Assembly: GCA_035605695.1 (NCBI GenBank)
Contig: DATNGZ010000051.1
Location: 47,157-111,156 of the forward strand
Reading direction: 5' to 3'
Source of the DNA: VRUE01 sp035605695
GTDB lineage: Bacteria > Actinomycetota > Thermoleophilia > Solirubrobacterales > 70-9
Length of the DNA stretch: 64,000 bases
Shown: in pieces, positions 42,512-50,229 of the stretch
Layout of the letters: each line of letters begins with the position of its first letter
Position numbering within the stretch: position 1 is the stretch's first letter
Translations under genes and position numbers: made by a program
The notes under the pieces: model-generated
The model's input: only the letters and a program-made list of their open reading frames with translations
Told to the model about the DNA's origin: nothing
Databases searched by the model: none

Positions 42512-43326
42512 CGAGAATGAAATCTCAAAGAAATGGCCGAGTTTCTAAGGCCGTGATATTGAGCGTGGGGCTATTCATTGCCCTTGCCATTGGAGCCTTC
42601 GCGCTTTTGGGCATTGGGCAAATGTCAACCTCCAGCGCCCACATCGCTGGAAAGTCCGACTCCGCGCTTAAGGTGCTGGCGGCCGCCCATCATGGCTCCA
42701 AGAAGCGCTGTCATCCTGGTCAGCAGGCATCGCTACGGCTCCAGCGCATCCCACCAGGTGCCGGAACTAAGATGAGAAGCAAAGTGTTGATCATTGCTTG
42801 CGGTTCGGTGTCCCACTATGGACCGGTCGAGATCGTCGGCTACGACACTAGCGATGGATTTTGCTACGCCACGGATAGCCTGACGCAGGAAGCATCGGAA
42901 GGTGGCCTCTGCATCGCAGAGGACTCCGACTGGCAGACATTTTGTAAGAAGGGAGCGGTCTGTCCTGGCAATGTTACTTGGACTAGCGTTGACGGAACAC
43001 CGTACTTCCAGCTAAGCGGCATGCTTGCGCCTGAAGTAACGCAGGTGCGAGTTACGGTATCCAAGCCAGCCGGAGGGACTCGTGTCGTAAGGGGTATCGT
43101 GGGCCAACCCGACTCTAAGTTGCGAACGTCGTTGAATCTCGTCAGTCGATTTGGCATCTTCGCCCTCATCAGCCAGGGTTGCCCCCCTTCTAAGGGCGTC
43201 AAAGTAGTCGGCTATGACAAGGCAGGAAATATGGTGGAAGTCAGTAGAAGTGTGAACCTGCTCCCCGGCTCTTGCTCGTCCAAGCGGCAGTCTCACGGTG
43301 CTGTAATGGTCATTCGTTCGAACTAG
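42508..43326 (+). CDS. Membrane-anchored Cys-rich protein, candidate immunity partner of the RHS protein
   Basis: A 272-aa protein from ATG 42508, which overlaps the RHS stop (ATGA); the frame extends upstream but no better start is visible. After a basic N-terminus one hydrophobic helix (AVILSVGLFIALAIGAFALL) anchors the protein, leaving ~230 residues outside the membrane. These contain eight cysteines and Ig-like strands (VTWTSVDGTPYFQLSGMLAP, VTQVRVTVSKPAGGTRVV). No family is recognised. Tight coupling to a polymorphic-toxin gene is the usual position of immunity genes. The external location would fit a tip acting in the cell envelope. This role is inferred from position only. Confidence 0.6.
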   Translation: MTRMKSQRNGRVSKAVILSVGLFIALAIGAFALLGIGQMSTSSAHIAGKSDSALKVLAAAHHGSKKRCHPGQQASLRLQRIPPGAGTKMRSKVLIIACGSVSHYGPVEIVGYDTSDGFCYATDSLTQEASEGGLCIAEDSDWQTFCKKGAVCPGNVTWTSVDGTPYFQLSGMLAPEVTQVRVTVSKPAGGTRVVRGIVGQPDSKLRTSLNLVSRFGIFALISQGCPPSKGVKVVGYDKAGNMVEVSRSVNLLPGSCSSKRQSHGAVMVIRSN

Positions 43327-43727
43327 GTGTCTTTAGGATTCGTTTCATGCACTTCTGCTGTGGCTGGAACCTCTCGCTTTTGGTCACGGCACCTAGCCGC
43401 GAGACGCGCCTTCAGCAGTGCACGTTGTAGACGAAGATGCAGGACGTGTAGGGGCGGGGCTTGAAGGTCGTCGCCAAGGGCCTGAAGCCCAGCCCCATGA
43501 GGTGAATGGTCCGCCCCGGGAAGCGGGCGCTTAGCGACCCGCTCCATGGGGAGGCGACCATCCGGACGGCTGGCTCGGCCTCCCCGCGTGGCGAGGCCAC
43601 CGCAGAATCTCGCTTCCACTTTCGCGAGAAGGAGCAGCAATCGGGTCGTGATCCCTGCGTCCCCATATCCATCCCCACGGCTAGCGGAAGTGGTCGAATT
43701 GCAGGCAGATCACATCCAAAGGCTCCA
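43327..43727. other. 400-base region without a clear gene at the right island end
   Basis: Open frames exist on both strands, but none is convincing. On the minus strand the piece TIHLMGLGFRPLATTFKPRP followed by YTSCIFVYNVHC looks protein-like and ends at 43412. On the plus strand the frame runs into the duplicated SufT tail. GTCCCCATATCCATCCCCACGG (22 bases near 43659) resembles the flank of the att repeats, given here only by its ends GTCCCC and CCCCACGG. Confidence 0.3.
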
Positions 43728-43830
43728 GAGATGATGACCGAGGACGCCAAGTTCGCACTCGGCTTTTAGGCACGGTTTGCGGGGTCATCGGGGGCACAGT
43801 TCGACCCCGTGCTGTCCCCACGAGTGTGAC
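43728..43830 (+). repeat. Right copy of the island end repeat (att-like)
   Basis: 43728-43759 is identical to 31154-31185 and encodes the end of the SufT-like protein (MMTEDAKFALGF, stop at 43767-43769). The G-rich flank (GGTTTG, GGGGTCA, GTCCCCACG) follows as at the left end. The differences in the last codons (CTC/CTT, GGC/GGG, TTT/TTC) are all synonymous. Confidence 0.8.
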
Positions 43831-43926
43831 TCGACAATCGCAGACGAGCGGGTCCATTGTGCCCCGCCACCATGTCGCTTCCGCTCGCACCTTGCTCGAG
43901 ATCGGCCGATTTGAAGATCGAGCCGA

Positions 43927-44163
43927 TCAGCTGTAAACGCCCCCTGTGCCAATCCAAGGCGACGACCAAGCAGCCTTACGCGCGGCATATTCAGACTCAG
44001 GAAATGCCGTCACAAACTTTCGAAACGGCAAGAAGCGGTGCTTCATTACAACGTCAACAACTCGGCCGGTCTCTGCGACTTCCCGAGCCCATTCGATCGC
44101 TTGATCGCGATCTTCGAACGTTTCCTGCCAGCGCCCGTCAAAGCCGACTTCGTACCTAGCCAT
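43927..44163 (-). CDS. Hypothetical 78-aa protein
   Basis: ATG 44163 starts MARYEVGFDGRWQETFEDRD followed by QAIEWAREVAETGRVVDVV, a compact alpha/beta pattern with a conserved-looking acidic and aromatic core, then a basic tail (KHRFLPFRKFVTAFPESEYA). It resembles small orphan proteins seen in actinobacterial genomes; no function is known to me. It lies outside the right island repeat in a mosaic of short, lower-GC frames. Confidence 0.5.
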   Translation of the reverse strand: MARYEVGFDGRWQETFEDRDQAIEWAREVAETGRVVDVVMKHRFLPFRKFVTAFPESEYAARKAAWSSPWIGTGGVYS

Positions 44164-44266
44164 TGTGCAATCCATGATATCGCCTACTAGCCAGCAGATG
44201 GAATATGGACCCGCGGGCACCATCGCCACCCACCAACAAGCGCGTCGCATTTTACCCTTGCATATT

Positions 44267-44539
44267 TCATGCGAAGGCAGTGCCACACTTGACGGCCATG
44301 TAGAGGCCTATCGCCAATGTCCCGTCTGGACCAGCAATAGAAAGCCACGCAGTTTGCGTATAGCCTTCCGCAGCATTTAGCATGCAACCATAGATCTGTT
44401 GTTTATGACTCCATGCCCAGCTAAATGCTGCTTCCATACTTTGCAGCCCACGATTTGCGATCGTTATAGCTGATGAGGTACTTGAGCTTTCTTCAGCGGC
44501 TTTCTTCACGAACCTATAGGCGGTGCCGCCCACGCTTCC
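44267..44539 (-). pseudogene. Possible orphan protein tail
   Basis: The last 90 residues of a longer minus-strand frame read GSVGGTAYRFVKKAAEESSS, ITIANRGLQSMEAAFSWAWS and PDGTLAIGLYMAVKCGTAFA. They look like genuine protein with a Gly/Ala-rich, partly hydrophobic end, whereas the upstream part of the frame mirrors another gene. It could be a displaced C-terminal tip from an RHS-type or bacteriocin-like gene, but no core or start is present. Confidence 0.3.
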
Positions 44540-44572
44540 GACGTCCTTGGCAAGCGGCCGATACAGGCAAAG

Positions 44573-44800
44573 GTGCTCTACCCCTTCGCCATGCTGACGT
44601 GGCTCTTCTTTCTCCTCAAAGGAGTGCGCTGGGTCTGGATTGCCACCCTGACGGTCACCATGTTGGGCTTTGTGCCCGGCTTGATTGCCGGCTCCCTCAC
44701 ATGGCAAGGGGTCGCGGGAGGGGCAACCAGCATCGGGTTGCTTCTGCTCCCTGTTACCCGCCGCTATTTCGCAAGCAAGCCCATTGTGGCGAGTACGTAG
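44573..44800 (+). pseudogene. Fragment of a small membrane protein
   Basis: The frame from GTG 44573 encodes two to three hydrophobic segments (LTWLFFLLKGVRWVWIATLT, MLGFVPGLIAGSLTWQGVAG and SIGLLLLPVTRRYF). The ending LLLLPVTRRYF is common in small actinobacterial membrane proteins. No ribosome binding site is seen, and the N-terminus seems to be missing, so this is probably a truncated gene. Confidence 0.4.
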
Positions 44801-44914
44801 ATTCCGCCTCCGAGAGGATGTCCACTCGTAGGGAGGTCGGTCTTTGGAGCATTGGGTCAAAGAGGATCGGGGACGACGGGGCTAACGCAAGTCCAGCCCC
44901 GGGGTACTAAAGAC

Positions 44915-45061
44915 GTGGCCGAGAGAACGCCCAGTTGGATTAGGACATTGCTGCAGGCCGTCATATGGGTGACGGTTAGCTTGCTCGGAATTGCAGCCTT
45001 TCTCCTTCTCCTTTTCCTGGCCAATTTGCTGATCTTCCATGTGCCCTTGAGCACGCGGTAG
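44915..45061 (+). CDS. Hypothetical 48-aa single-pass membrane protein
   Basis: GTG 44915 gives VAERTPSWIRTLLQAVIWVT followed by a long hydrophobic helix (SLLGIAAFLLLLFLANLLIF). The composition is convincing for a membrane peptide, but the start is uncertain and no relative is recognised. It precedes the cupin gene by 65 bases, a stretch containing two GCCTTTTT repeats. Confidence 0.4.
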   Translation: MAERTPSWIRTLLQAVIWVTVSLLGIAAFLLLLFLANLLIFHVPLSTR

Positions 45062-45126
45062 TCCGGGATAAGCGCCTTTTTGCAGGCCTTTTTAGGTCGA
45101 TCACCCGACGATCTAAGCTGCATGCC

Positions 45127-45480
45127 GTGGAGGGGGAGCCGAAGCGCGTTGAGAAGCCCTGGGGCCACGAGATCTGGTGGGCGCAGACGGAGCACTACGC
45201 GGGGAAGATCCTTGTCGTCGAGAAGGGGCACGCGCTGTCGCTGCAACTCCATCGCGAGAAGGACGAGACTTCCTACCTGTTCTCAGGTCGGTTGCGGTTG
45301 ATTGCCGGCCCGAGTGAGACGGAGCTCGAGACCCAGGTGGTTGGGCCGGGACATAGCTGGCGCAACGTGCCCGGGTGGGTCCACTCGATCGAGGCCCTGG
45401 AGGACTCCGTCGTCTTCGAGGTTTCGACGCCGCAGCTCGATGACGTCGTTCGCCTCGAGGATCGCTATGGTCGCGCCTGA
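45127..45480 (+). CDS. Mannose-6-phosphate isomerase-like cupin
   Basis: A 117-aa cupin starting at GTG 45127: VEKPWGHEIWWAQTEHYAGK is the characteristic opening of type II phosphomannose isomerase/cupin proteins. The metal-binding His and Glu residues lie in LSLQLHREKDETSYLFSG and the second motif in NVPGWVHSIEALEDSVVFEV. Enzymes of this group interconvert sugar phosphates or act as carbohydrate epimerases; the exact substrate is unknown. GC content returns to the chromosomal level here, marking the end of the mosaic. Confidence 0.75.
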   Translation: MEGEPKRVEKPWGHEIWWAQTEHYAGKILVVEKGHALSLQLHREKDETSYLFSGRLRLIAGPSETELETQVVGPGHSWRNVPGWVHSIEALEDSVVFEVSTPQLDDVVRLEDRYGRA

Positions 45481-45559
45481 TTGGCGAGGGATCTGCCCTG
45501 ACGTTTCTCGCGCCTCCTCGTTTAGGTGTCAAATGCTCACGGCCATGGGAGGTTTCCCG

Positions 45560-46057
45560 ATGAAAAAGATTGCGATTCTCGGCGTGCTCGGCGCGCTGGC
45601 GCTGGCTGTTCCTGCTCAGGCGACGACGGAATACACGCCGGCGCCTTCACCGCCGCCGCATAAACCGAAGCCGCATCACGATCCAAAAGGCCCGCACCAC
45701 CCGAAAGGCCCGCACAAGTGCAAGCCGCATTCGGTCGGCTACAACGCCTCCGGCACGCTGGTGAGCGCCGCTTTCACGCCGGCGGAGAAAAAAGGTCGAT
45801 ACGACGGCACGGTCGAGGTCAACGTCACCAGGGCCAATCACCACGCTCCGACTGGCACCCAGACCTACACGCTGGACTCCGCCCGAGTCAAGTTCCACCA
45901 CGGCGTCGACGCCGCGGCGCCTGCTCCCGGCAGCCGGGTGAAGCTGCACGGAAAGATCACGCAGCTATCGAAGCACTGTTCTCAGGAGGGCTTCACGCCC
46001 GTGATCACGGTGAAGAAGGTCGATATCCGCCAAGCACCCGCGCAGCCCAAAGGCTGA
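45560..46057 (+). CDS. Secreted protein with His/Pro-rich segment
   Basis: A 165-aa exported protein. ATG 45560 is preceded by GGGAGG at 45547-45552 and starts a clean signal peptide (KKIAILGVLGALALAVPAQA). A short His/Pro/Lys-rich linker (PSPPPHKPKPHHDPKGPHHP) that could bind metal follows. The C-terminal ~110 residues form a beta-rich domain (SVGYNASGTLVSAAFTPAEK, KLHGKITQLSKHC) with two cysteines. Function unknown. Confidence 0.65.
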   Translation: MKKIAILGVLGALALAVPAQATTEYTPAPSPPPHKPKPHHDPKGPHHPKGPHKCKPHSVGYNASGTLVSAAFTPAEKKGRYDGTVEVNVTRANHHAPTGTQTYTLDSARVKFHHGVDAAAPAPGSRVKLHGKITQLSKHCSQEGFTPVITVKKVDIRQAPAQPKG

Positions 46058-46079
46058 GCAGGGTTCGGCGGCGCTCAGC
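46053..46079. terminator. Small bidirectional hairpin between convergent genes
   Basis: GCTGAGC (46053-46059) pairs with GCTCAGC (46073-46079); the arms include the stop codons of both neighbours. There is no T-tract. Confidence 0.3.
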
Positions 46080-46572
46080 TCTGCGGTCGGGAGTCGTCCG
46101 GCAGGGCTGGGGCGCCGTCAGGCGGGATCTCCTCGGCCGTCGCGTCGTAGTCGTAGCTGCGATGGGCGGGTCCGCGATCGACGGGCCCGCCCATGCTGCC
46201 GACGCCGACGACCGCGAAGCGCTTGCCCATGTAGCCGCGCAGCAGGCGTCGCACCAGGGCCCGCGTCGGTGGGATCAGGAAGATCGCGCCGAGGATGTCG
46301 GTGAGGAAGCCCGGCGTCAGGAGCAGGGTGCCGCCGACCGCGATCAGCAGGCCGTCGGCGACCTCGCGGCCGGGGAAGCGGCGTTCGGCCAGGGCGGCGT
46401 TGAAGCGGCGCCAGGCGCCCCGCCCCTGGTGGCGCAGCAGCAGCGAGCCGAGCACCGCGTCGGCCAGCAGCAGCGCGATCGTCGGCCAAACCCCGATCAA
46501 GGAGCCGATCTGGATGATCACGTAGAGCTCGACGATCGGGACGACGATGAAGAGGGCGACGAGGATTGCCAT
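46075..46572 (-). CDS. fxsA: FxsA family membrane protein
   Basis: A 165-aa cytoplasmic membrane protein. The first 120 residues carry the family pattern: hydrophobic PIVELYVIIQIGSLIGVWPT, the loop RHQGRGAWRRFNAALAERRF, and DGLLIAVGGTLLLTPGFLTD with the conserved GxLLLxPGFxTD. FxsA of E. coli alleviates F-plasmid exclusion of phage T7; its normal role is unknown. The acidic/Pro-rich tail (EEIPPDGAPALPDDS) is extra. It may share a terminator with the convergent secreted-protein gene. Confidence 0.88.
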   Translation of the reverse strand: MAILVALFIVVPIVELYVIIQIGSLIGVWPTIALLLADAVLGSLLLRHQGRGAWRRFNAALAERRFPGREVADGLLIAVGGTLLLTPGFLTDILGAIFLIPPTRALVRRLLRGYMGKRFAVVGVGSMGGPVDRGPAHRSYDYDATAEEIPPDGAPALPDDSRPQS

Positions 46573-46608
46573 GCACCAAGCCTAGTCAGCCGGCTCACTG
46601 GTACCGGC

Positions 46609-46657
46609 GAACTGCATCAAATTCTCGTCCTCCTGGAGCGAAAATTTGATGCAGTTC
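46609..46657. repeat. Family A palindrome, copy 2
   Basis: GAACTGCATCAAATT (46609-46623) pairs perfectly with 46643-46657 around a 19-base loop; three more pairs (TCG/CGA) are possible after one mismatch. The right arm contains part of the stop codon of the WS/DGAT gene (46656-46658). It lies between that gene and fxsA, both on the minus strand. Confidence 0.85.
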
Positions 46658-48068
46658 AGGCGGGGGCAGCCGCGGCCGCTGCCTGCTCGAGCTCCTCCAG
46701 CGATCGGTTGAGCCCCGCCGCGAAGTCTTCGACGTCCTCCATCGAGTCGTAGTCGGCCAGCAGGCCGAAGCCGAGGCGGCCGTTGTAGCTCATGATCGCC
46801 ACCGCCATCGTGTGGTTCTGGGGCAGGAAGGCGACCGGGAAGACCTCCTGCAGTTCGCGGCCGAGCACGTAGAGGGGGAGCTGCGGTCCCGGCACGTTGG
46901 TGACGATCAGATTGAAGAGCCGGGTCGAGAAGTTGACCCGCGAGGCCTGCGCCAGCAGCGTCGGCGGCGCGAAGTCGTTGAAGCGGGAGATCACTTCCGC
47001 CCCCAGCGCCTGCTTGGAGCGCTTCAGGCCCTCCATCTCCTCGCTCACCACGCGCAGCCGCCGCACCGGGTCCTCGACGTAGACGGGCAGTGGACCGCGC
47101 ATCGCGGCGATCCGGTTGCCGAGGTTGCCGCGCTCGTCCTCGGTGCGGATCGAGACCGGCACCAGCGCCCGCAGCTCCAGGCCCTCGGTGCGGATGCCCC
47201 GGCCGTGCAGCCACTCGCGCAGCGCCCCGGTGACGACCGCCAACACGACGTCGTTGACGGTGCCGCCGAGTGAGTCCTTGATCCGCTTGAAGGTTGCCAG
47301 CTCCGAGCGCGCCCAGGTGAAGCGCCGGTGCGGGCCGATCGGCTGGTTCAGCGGCACGTCGGGCGCCGGGTCCGCGAAGGCGCCGAGGACCTCGCCCAGC
47401 CCCTCCAGCGCCTCGCCGATGCGCTTTGCCGCCGCCTCGGGATGGCGCGCGACCTCGACCGCGCGCTCGACCAACTTCACCGGTGCCGCCGCCGCGTCGA
47501 CCGCCCCGCGCGCGACCAGGTGCGCGGTGCTCGGCTGCGGCGCGGGCACCCAGCCGTCCTCGCTCGCCGCCGGCGCGGGCACCGGCTCGAGGTCGAACAG
47601 CACCGTGCCGATGTCGACGCCGGAGATGCCGTCGACCATCGCGTGGTGGGTCTTGGTCAGCAGGGCGAAGCGGTCTTGCTCCAGTCCCTGCACCAGCCAC
47701 AGCTCCCAGAGCGGCTTGCTGCGGTCGAGTTGCTGCGAGAAGACGCGCGCCGCCAGCCGCTTCAGCTGCTGCTCGCCGCCCGGCTCGGGCAGCGCTGTAT
47801 GGCGGATGTGGTAGGTCAGGTTGAAGTTGACATCGTCGGCCCAGAGCGGTCGCCCGGCCTCCAGCGGCGGCACGACGAGGCGCTGGCGGAAACGCGGCAC
47901 CTGGCCCAGACGGCCGCGCACGTGCTCGACCAGATCGACGTATTTGGGCGGCGGCCCCTCGAAGATCAGGATCGCGCCGACGTGCATATGGCTATTCGAG
48001 GTCTCGTTGGTCAGGAACGAGGCGTCGACCGCGGTCAGCCGGTCGAGGTGGTGTCCTTGCGTCGCCAT
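46656..48068 (-). CDS. Wax ester synthase/diacylglycerol acyltransferase (WS/DGAT)
   Basis: A 470-aa acyltransferase that joins acyl-CoA to long-chain alcohols or diacylglycerol, making storage lipids. The catalytic HHxxxDG motif is HHAMVDGISG near residue 140. The N-terminal LTAVDASFLTNET, the NDVVLAVVTGALREWL segment and the C-terminal MAVAIMSYNGRLGFGLLADY are family signatures. The C-terminus ends with an Ala-rich helix. The start is ATG 48068. It is divergent from ispH, with 81 bases between start codons, and the family A palindrome follows its stop. Confidence 0.92.
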   Translation of the reverse strand: MATQGHHLDRLTAVDASFLTNETSNSHMHVGAILIFEGPPPKYVDLVEHVRGRLGQVPRFRQRLVVPPLEAGRPLWADDVNFNLTYHIRHTALPEPGGEQQLKRLAARVFSQQLDRSKPLWELWLVQGLEQDRFALLTKTHHAMVDGISGVDIGTVLFDLEPVPAPAASEDGWVPAPQPSTAHLVARGAVDAAAAPVKLVERAVEVARHPEAAAKRIGEALEGLGEVLGAFADPAPDVPLNQPIGPHRRFTWARSELATFKRIKDSLGGTVNDVVLAVVTGALREWLHGRGIRTEGLELRALVPVSIRTEDERGNLGNRIAAMRGPLPVYVEDPVRRLRVVSEEMEGLKRSKQALGAEVISRFNDFAPPTLLAQASRVNFSTRLFNLIVTNVPGPQLPLYVLGRELQEVFPVAFLPQNHTMAVAIMSYNGRLGFGLLADYDSMEDVEDFAAGLNRSLEELEQAAAAAAPA

Positions 48069-48149
48069 CCCCCAAGGCTAGCCACGCCCGCAAGTCGAGG
48101 CCATCTCGCCCCGTCGCCCGCAAGCTTCTCACCGCTACCCTGCATGGTC

Positions 48150-49121
48150 ATGGCTCCCCTCGCCACAGCCGCCCCGAAGCGGGTCCTGCTCGCCGCCCCG
48201 CGCGGCTACTGCGCCGGCGTCGACCGCGCCGTGCAGACGGTCGAGCGGGCGCTCGAGCTCTACGGCGCCCCCGTCTACGTGCGCAAGGAGATCGTCCATA
48301 ACAAGCACGTGGTCGAGGAGCTCTCCAAGCGCGGCGCGATCTTCGTCGAGCAGGAGACCGAGGTGCCGGAGGGAGAGATGGTCGTCTTCTCCGCCCACGG
48401 CGTCGCCCCGGCAGTGCACGAGAACGCCGCCAGCCGCGACCTGCGAACGATCGACGCGACCTGCCCGCTGGTGACCAAGGTCCACGTCTCCGCCCGCCGC
48501 TTCGCCGCCGAGGGCTACACGATCGTGATGATCGGACACGAGGGCCACGAGGAGGTCGAAGGCACGACCGGTGAGGCGCCCAACTCGATCGTCCTGATCG
48601 AAACCGCGGCCGAGGTCGAGGCGCTCGAGGTCCCCGACCCCGAGAAAGTGGCCTTCATCACCCAGACGACCCTCTCGGTTGACGAGACCGCCGAGGTGAT
48701 CGCCGCCCTGCGCGCCAAGTTCCCCTCGATCGTCAGCTCCAAGTCAGACGACATTTGTTACGCCACGACCAACCGCCAGATCGCGGTCAAGCAGCTCGCC
48801 CGCGAGTGCGAGCTGGTTCTCGTGATCGGCTCGACCAACTCCTCAAACTCCAACCGCCTGGTCGAGGTCGCGCGTGAACACGGCGCCGCCTCCCACCTGA
48901 TCGACAACCAAAGCGAAGTCGAGGAGCGGTGGCTGGAGGGGGTCGAGACGGTCGGCATCACCTCCGGCGCCAGCGCCCCCGAGGAGCTGGTGGAGAGCCT
49001 GGTCGAGCTCTTCCGCGAGCGCGGCGCCGAAGAGGTTTCCGAGCTGCGCACGGTCCACGAGGACGTGCGCTTCATGCTGCCCAAGGAGATCCGCGACGAG
49101 CTTGCCGCTCGTGCCCAATAG
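48150..49121 (+). CDS. ispH: 4-hydroxy-3-methylbut-2-enyl diphosphate reductase
   Basis: A 323-aa 4Fe-4S enzyme, the last step of the MEP isoprenoid pathway (HMBPP to IPP and DMAPP). The three cluster cysteines are in PRGYCAGVDRA, DATCPLVTKVH and DDICYATTNRQ. HGVAP, the TQTTLS segment and GSTNSSNSNRL, then GASAPE, are substrate-binding elements. ATG 48144 and 48150 are both in frame. TACCCT at 48136-48141 leaves the leaderless spacing of eight bases only for 48150, so that one is preferred. The frame is open far upstream only because of high GC. Confidence 0.95.
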   Translation: MAPLATAAPKRVLLAAPRGYCAGVDRAVQTVERALELYGAPVYVRKEIVHNKHVVEELSKRGAIFVEQETEVPEGEMVVFSAHGVAPAVHENAASRDLRTIDATCPLVTKVHVSARRFAAEGYTIVMIGHEGHEEVEGTTGEAPNSIVLIETAAEVEALEVPDPEKVAFITQTTLSVDETAEVIAALRAKFPSIVSSKSDDICYATTNRQIAVKQLARECELVLVIGSTNSSNSNRLVEVAREHGAASHLIDNQSEVEERWLEGVETVGITSGASAPEELVESLVELFRERGAEEVSELRTVHEDVRFMLPKEIRDELAARAQ

Positions 49122-49141
49122 TAATTGCTAGCTTACGGCGA

Positions 49142-49171
49142 TAGTTAATGCACTAAGTAATGCATTAACTA
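49142..49171. promoter_or_regulatory. Operator-like inverted repeat before the AbiEi-type gene
   Basis: TAGTTAATGCA (49142-49152) is repeated inverted as TGCATTAACTA (49161-49171) with an 8-base centre, in a strikingly AT-rich intergenic stretch (49122-49242). AbiEi antitoxins repress their own operon through paired inverted repeats, so this is the likely site. Confidence 0.6.
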
Positions 49172-49242
49172 AAATTCTAGGCGTAGATGTGGCTTATCGA
49201 TACGATTAGGTCATTAGTAAAGACCTTGATATAGCGTTTCCG

Positions 49243-50229
49243 TTGCTTATAACGCTCCGCCGGGACGCAGAGCCGGCGGCTATGCGGTTTCTAAGCCGAT
49301 ACATCGAGGGGGTCAAAGTGATCACCGATGCGCCGGAATCGGCCGTGGTCGTTCGCGGATTCGCATTTCCAGTGCGAATCGAAGCCGTCGAGCAAGGCGA
49401 GCTGGAGGAGCGTTTGAACCGGGTCCGCCGCGGATCGTGGTTGCTGCTCATCAGAGCGGTGCTCGACGACGAGATGGCGGCGCGCTTCGAGGATGCCGGC
49501 GTCGGCTACGTCGACCCCTCCGGGCGATGGTGGGTTCCAGGCGTAGAGCGAACCTCGCGATCGCTGACGCTGCAGGCAACTGCCAGGCGCTCCCTGCGCG
49601 CGCCCAGCCTGAGGCTGAGCCAGTTGCTTGCCGATCATCCGGATCAATCATGGACCGAGCGGAATCTGGCCAAGCGCGGAGATACGACTCCGACGACTGC
49701 CCACCGCCTGCTTGCGCGGCTTGAACGGGATGGGTTTGTCAAGGCCCAGGGGCAGGGACGCGGCGCGTCTCGACGAGTGCGGGATGTGGAGGGCCTGCGG
49801 AGTTGGCTCGCTCGTGAAGGCCGTCCGGGGCGCGGGCGCAGCCTTTCCTGCTTTGTGCCCGACCCCCGCTCAATCCCGGCGAGGGCGGCTGGCTGCGCGC
49901 TGGCCCTGACTGGCGCGGTTGCCGCCGAGAGGATTGGCTTTCCGGTCCGGACCGGAGCAGGTCTTCCGCTGGTACGGGTCGGCGGCGAGGACGACGCGTT
50001 CGAAGCCGTTCCAGGCGCCCTTGGCGGATTCCGCACCGAGCGAGGCGCAAACATGATCCTCATCGCCGATCCACAGCGCCTGGCCCTTACTGATGCCACT
50101 CGCCTGGAGGGCGGTGGGCTGGTCGCACCACCGAGCCGCATCATGCTTGATCTGTATCTGGAGCCTCGGGGGGAGGCCGCCGTTGACGTATTCCTCAGCC
50201 TCTGGGGTTCCCGGACGATCGCGGTATGA
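49243..50229 (+). CDS. AbiEi-like antitoxin/transcriptional regulator
   Basis: A 328-aa protein. The N-terminal half resembles an extended regulator domain with a PD-(D/E)XK-like look (AVLDDEMAARFEDAGVGYVD, PSGRWWVPGVERTS). Residues ~120-185 form a winged helix (LRLSQLLADHPDQSWTERNL, then TTAHRLLARLERDGFVKAQG), and the C-terminal domain ends MLDLYLEPRGEAAVDVFLSL. This is the arrangement of AbiEi-type antitoxins of type IV systems. TTG 49243 is the longest start; ATG 49282 (MRFLSRYIEGV) is plausible. It overlaps the nucleotidyltransferase gene by 4 bases. Confidence 0.65.
   Translation: MLITLRRDAEPAAMRFLSRYIEGVKVITDAPESAVVVRGFAFPVRIEAVEQGELEERLNRVRRGSWLLLIRAVLDDEMAARFEDAGVGYVDPSGRWWVPGVERTSRSLTLQATARRSLRAPSLRLSQLLADHPDQSWTERNLAKRGDTTPTTAHRLLARLERDGFVKAQGQGRGASRRVRDVEGLRSWLAREGRPGRGRSLSCFVPDPRSIPARAAGCALALTGAVAAERIGFPVRTGAGLPLVRVGGEDDAFEAVPGALGGFRTERGANMILIADPQRLALTDATRLEGGGLVAPPSRIMLDLYLEPRGEAAVDVFLSLWGSRTIAV

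Larger units (their letters stand above)
31186..43759. mobile_element. Integrated genomic island in the 3' end of the SufT-like gene
   Basis: About 12.6 kb bounded by the direct repeats. The content is foreign in style: lower GC, decayed mobilisation genes (excisionase-type HTH, relaxase tail), an AbiU2/HEPN pseudogene, regulators and an RHS protein with partner. No integrase or intact relaxase was recognised, so it is probably an immobile remnant that keeps its RHS cargo. The synonymous differences between the two gene tails suggest that the element brought its own tail, as integrative elements in tRNA or protein genes do. Confidence 0.75.

Noticed and set aside
47328..48149. Upstream in-frame extension of ispH
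   Set aside because: It runs antisense through the WS/DGAT gene; the IspH family starts at about the ATG at 48150.
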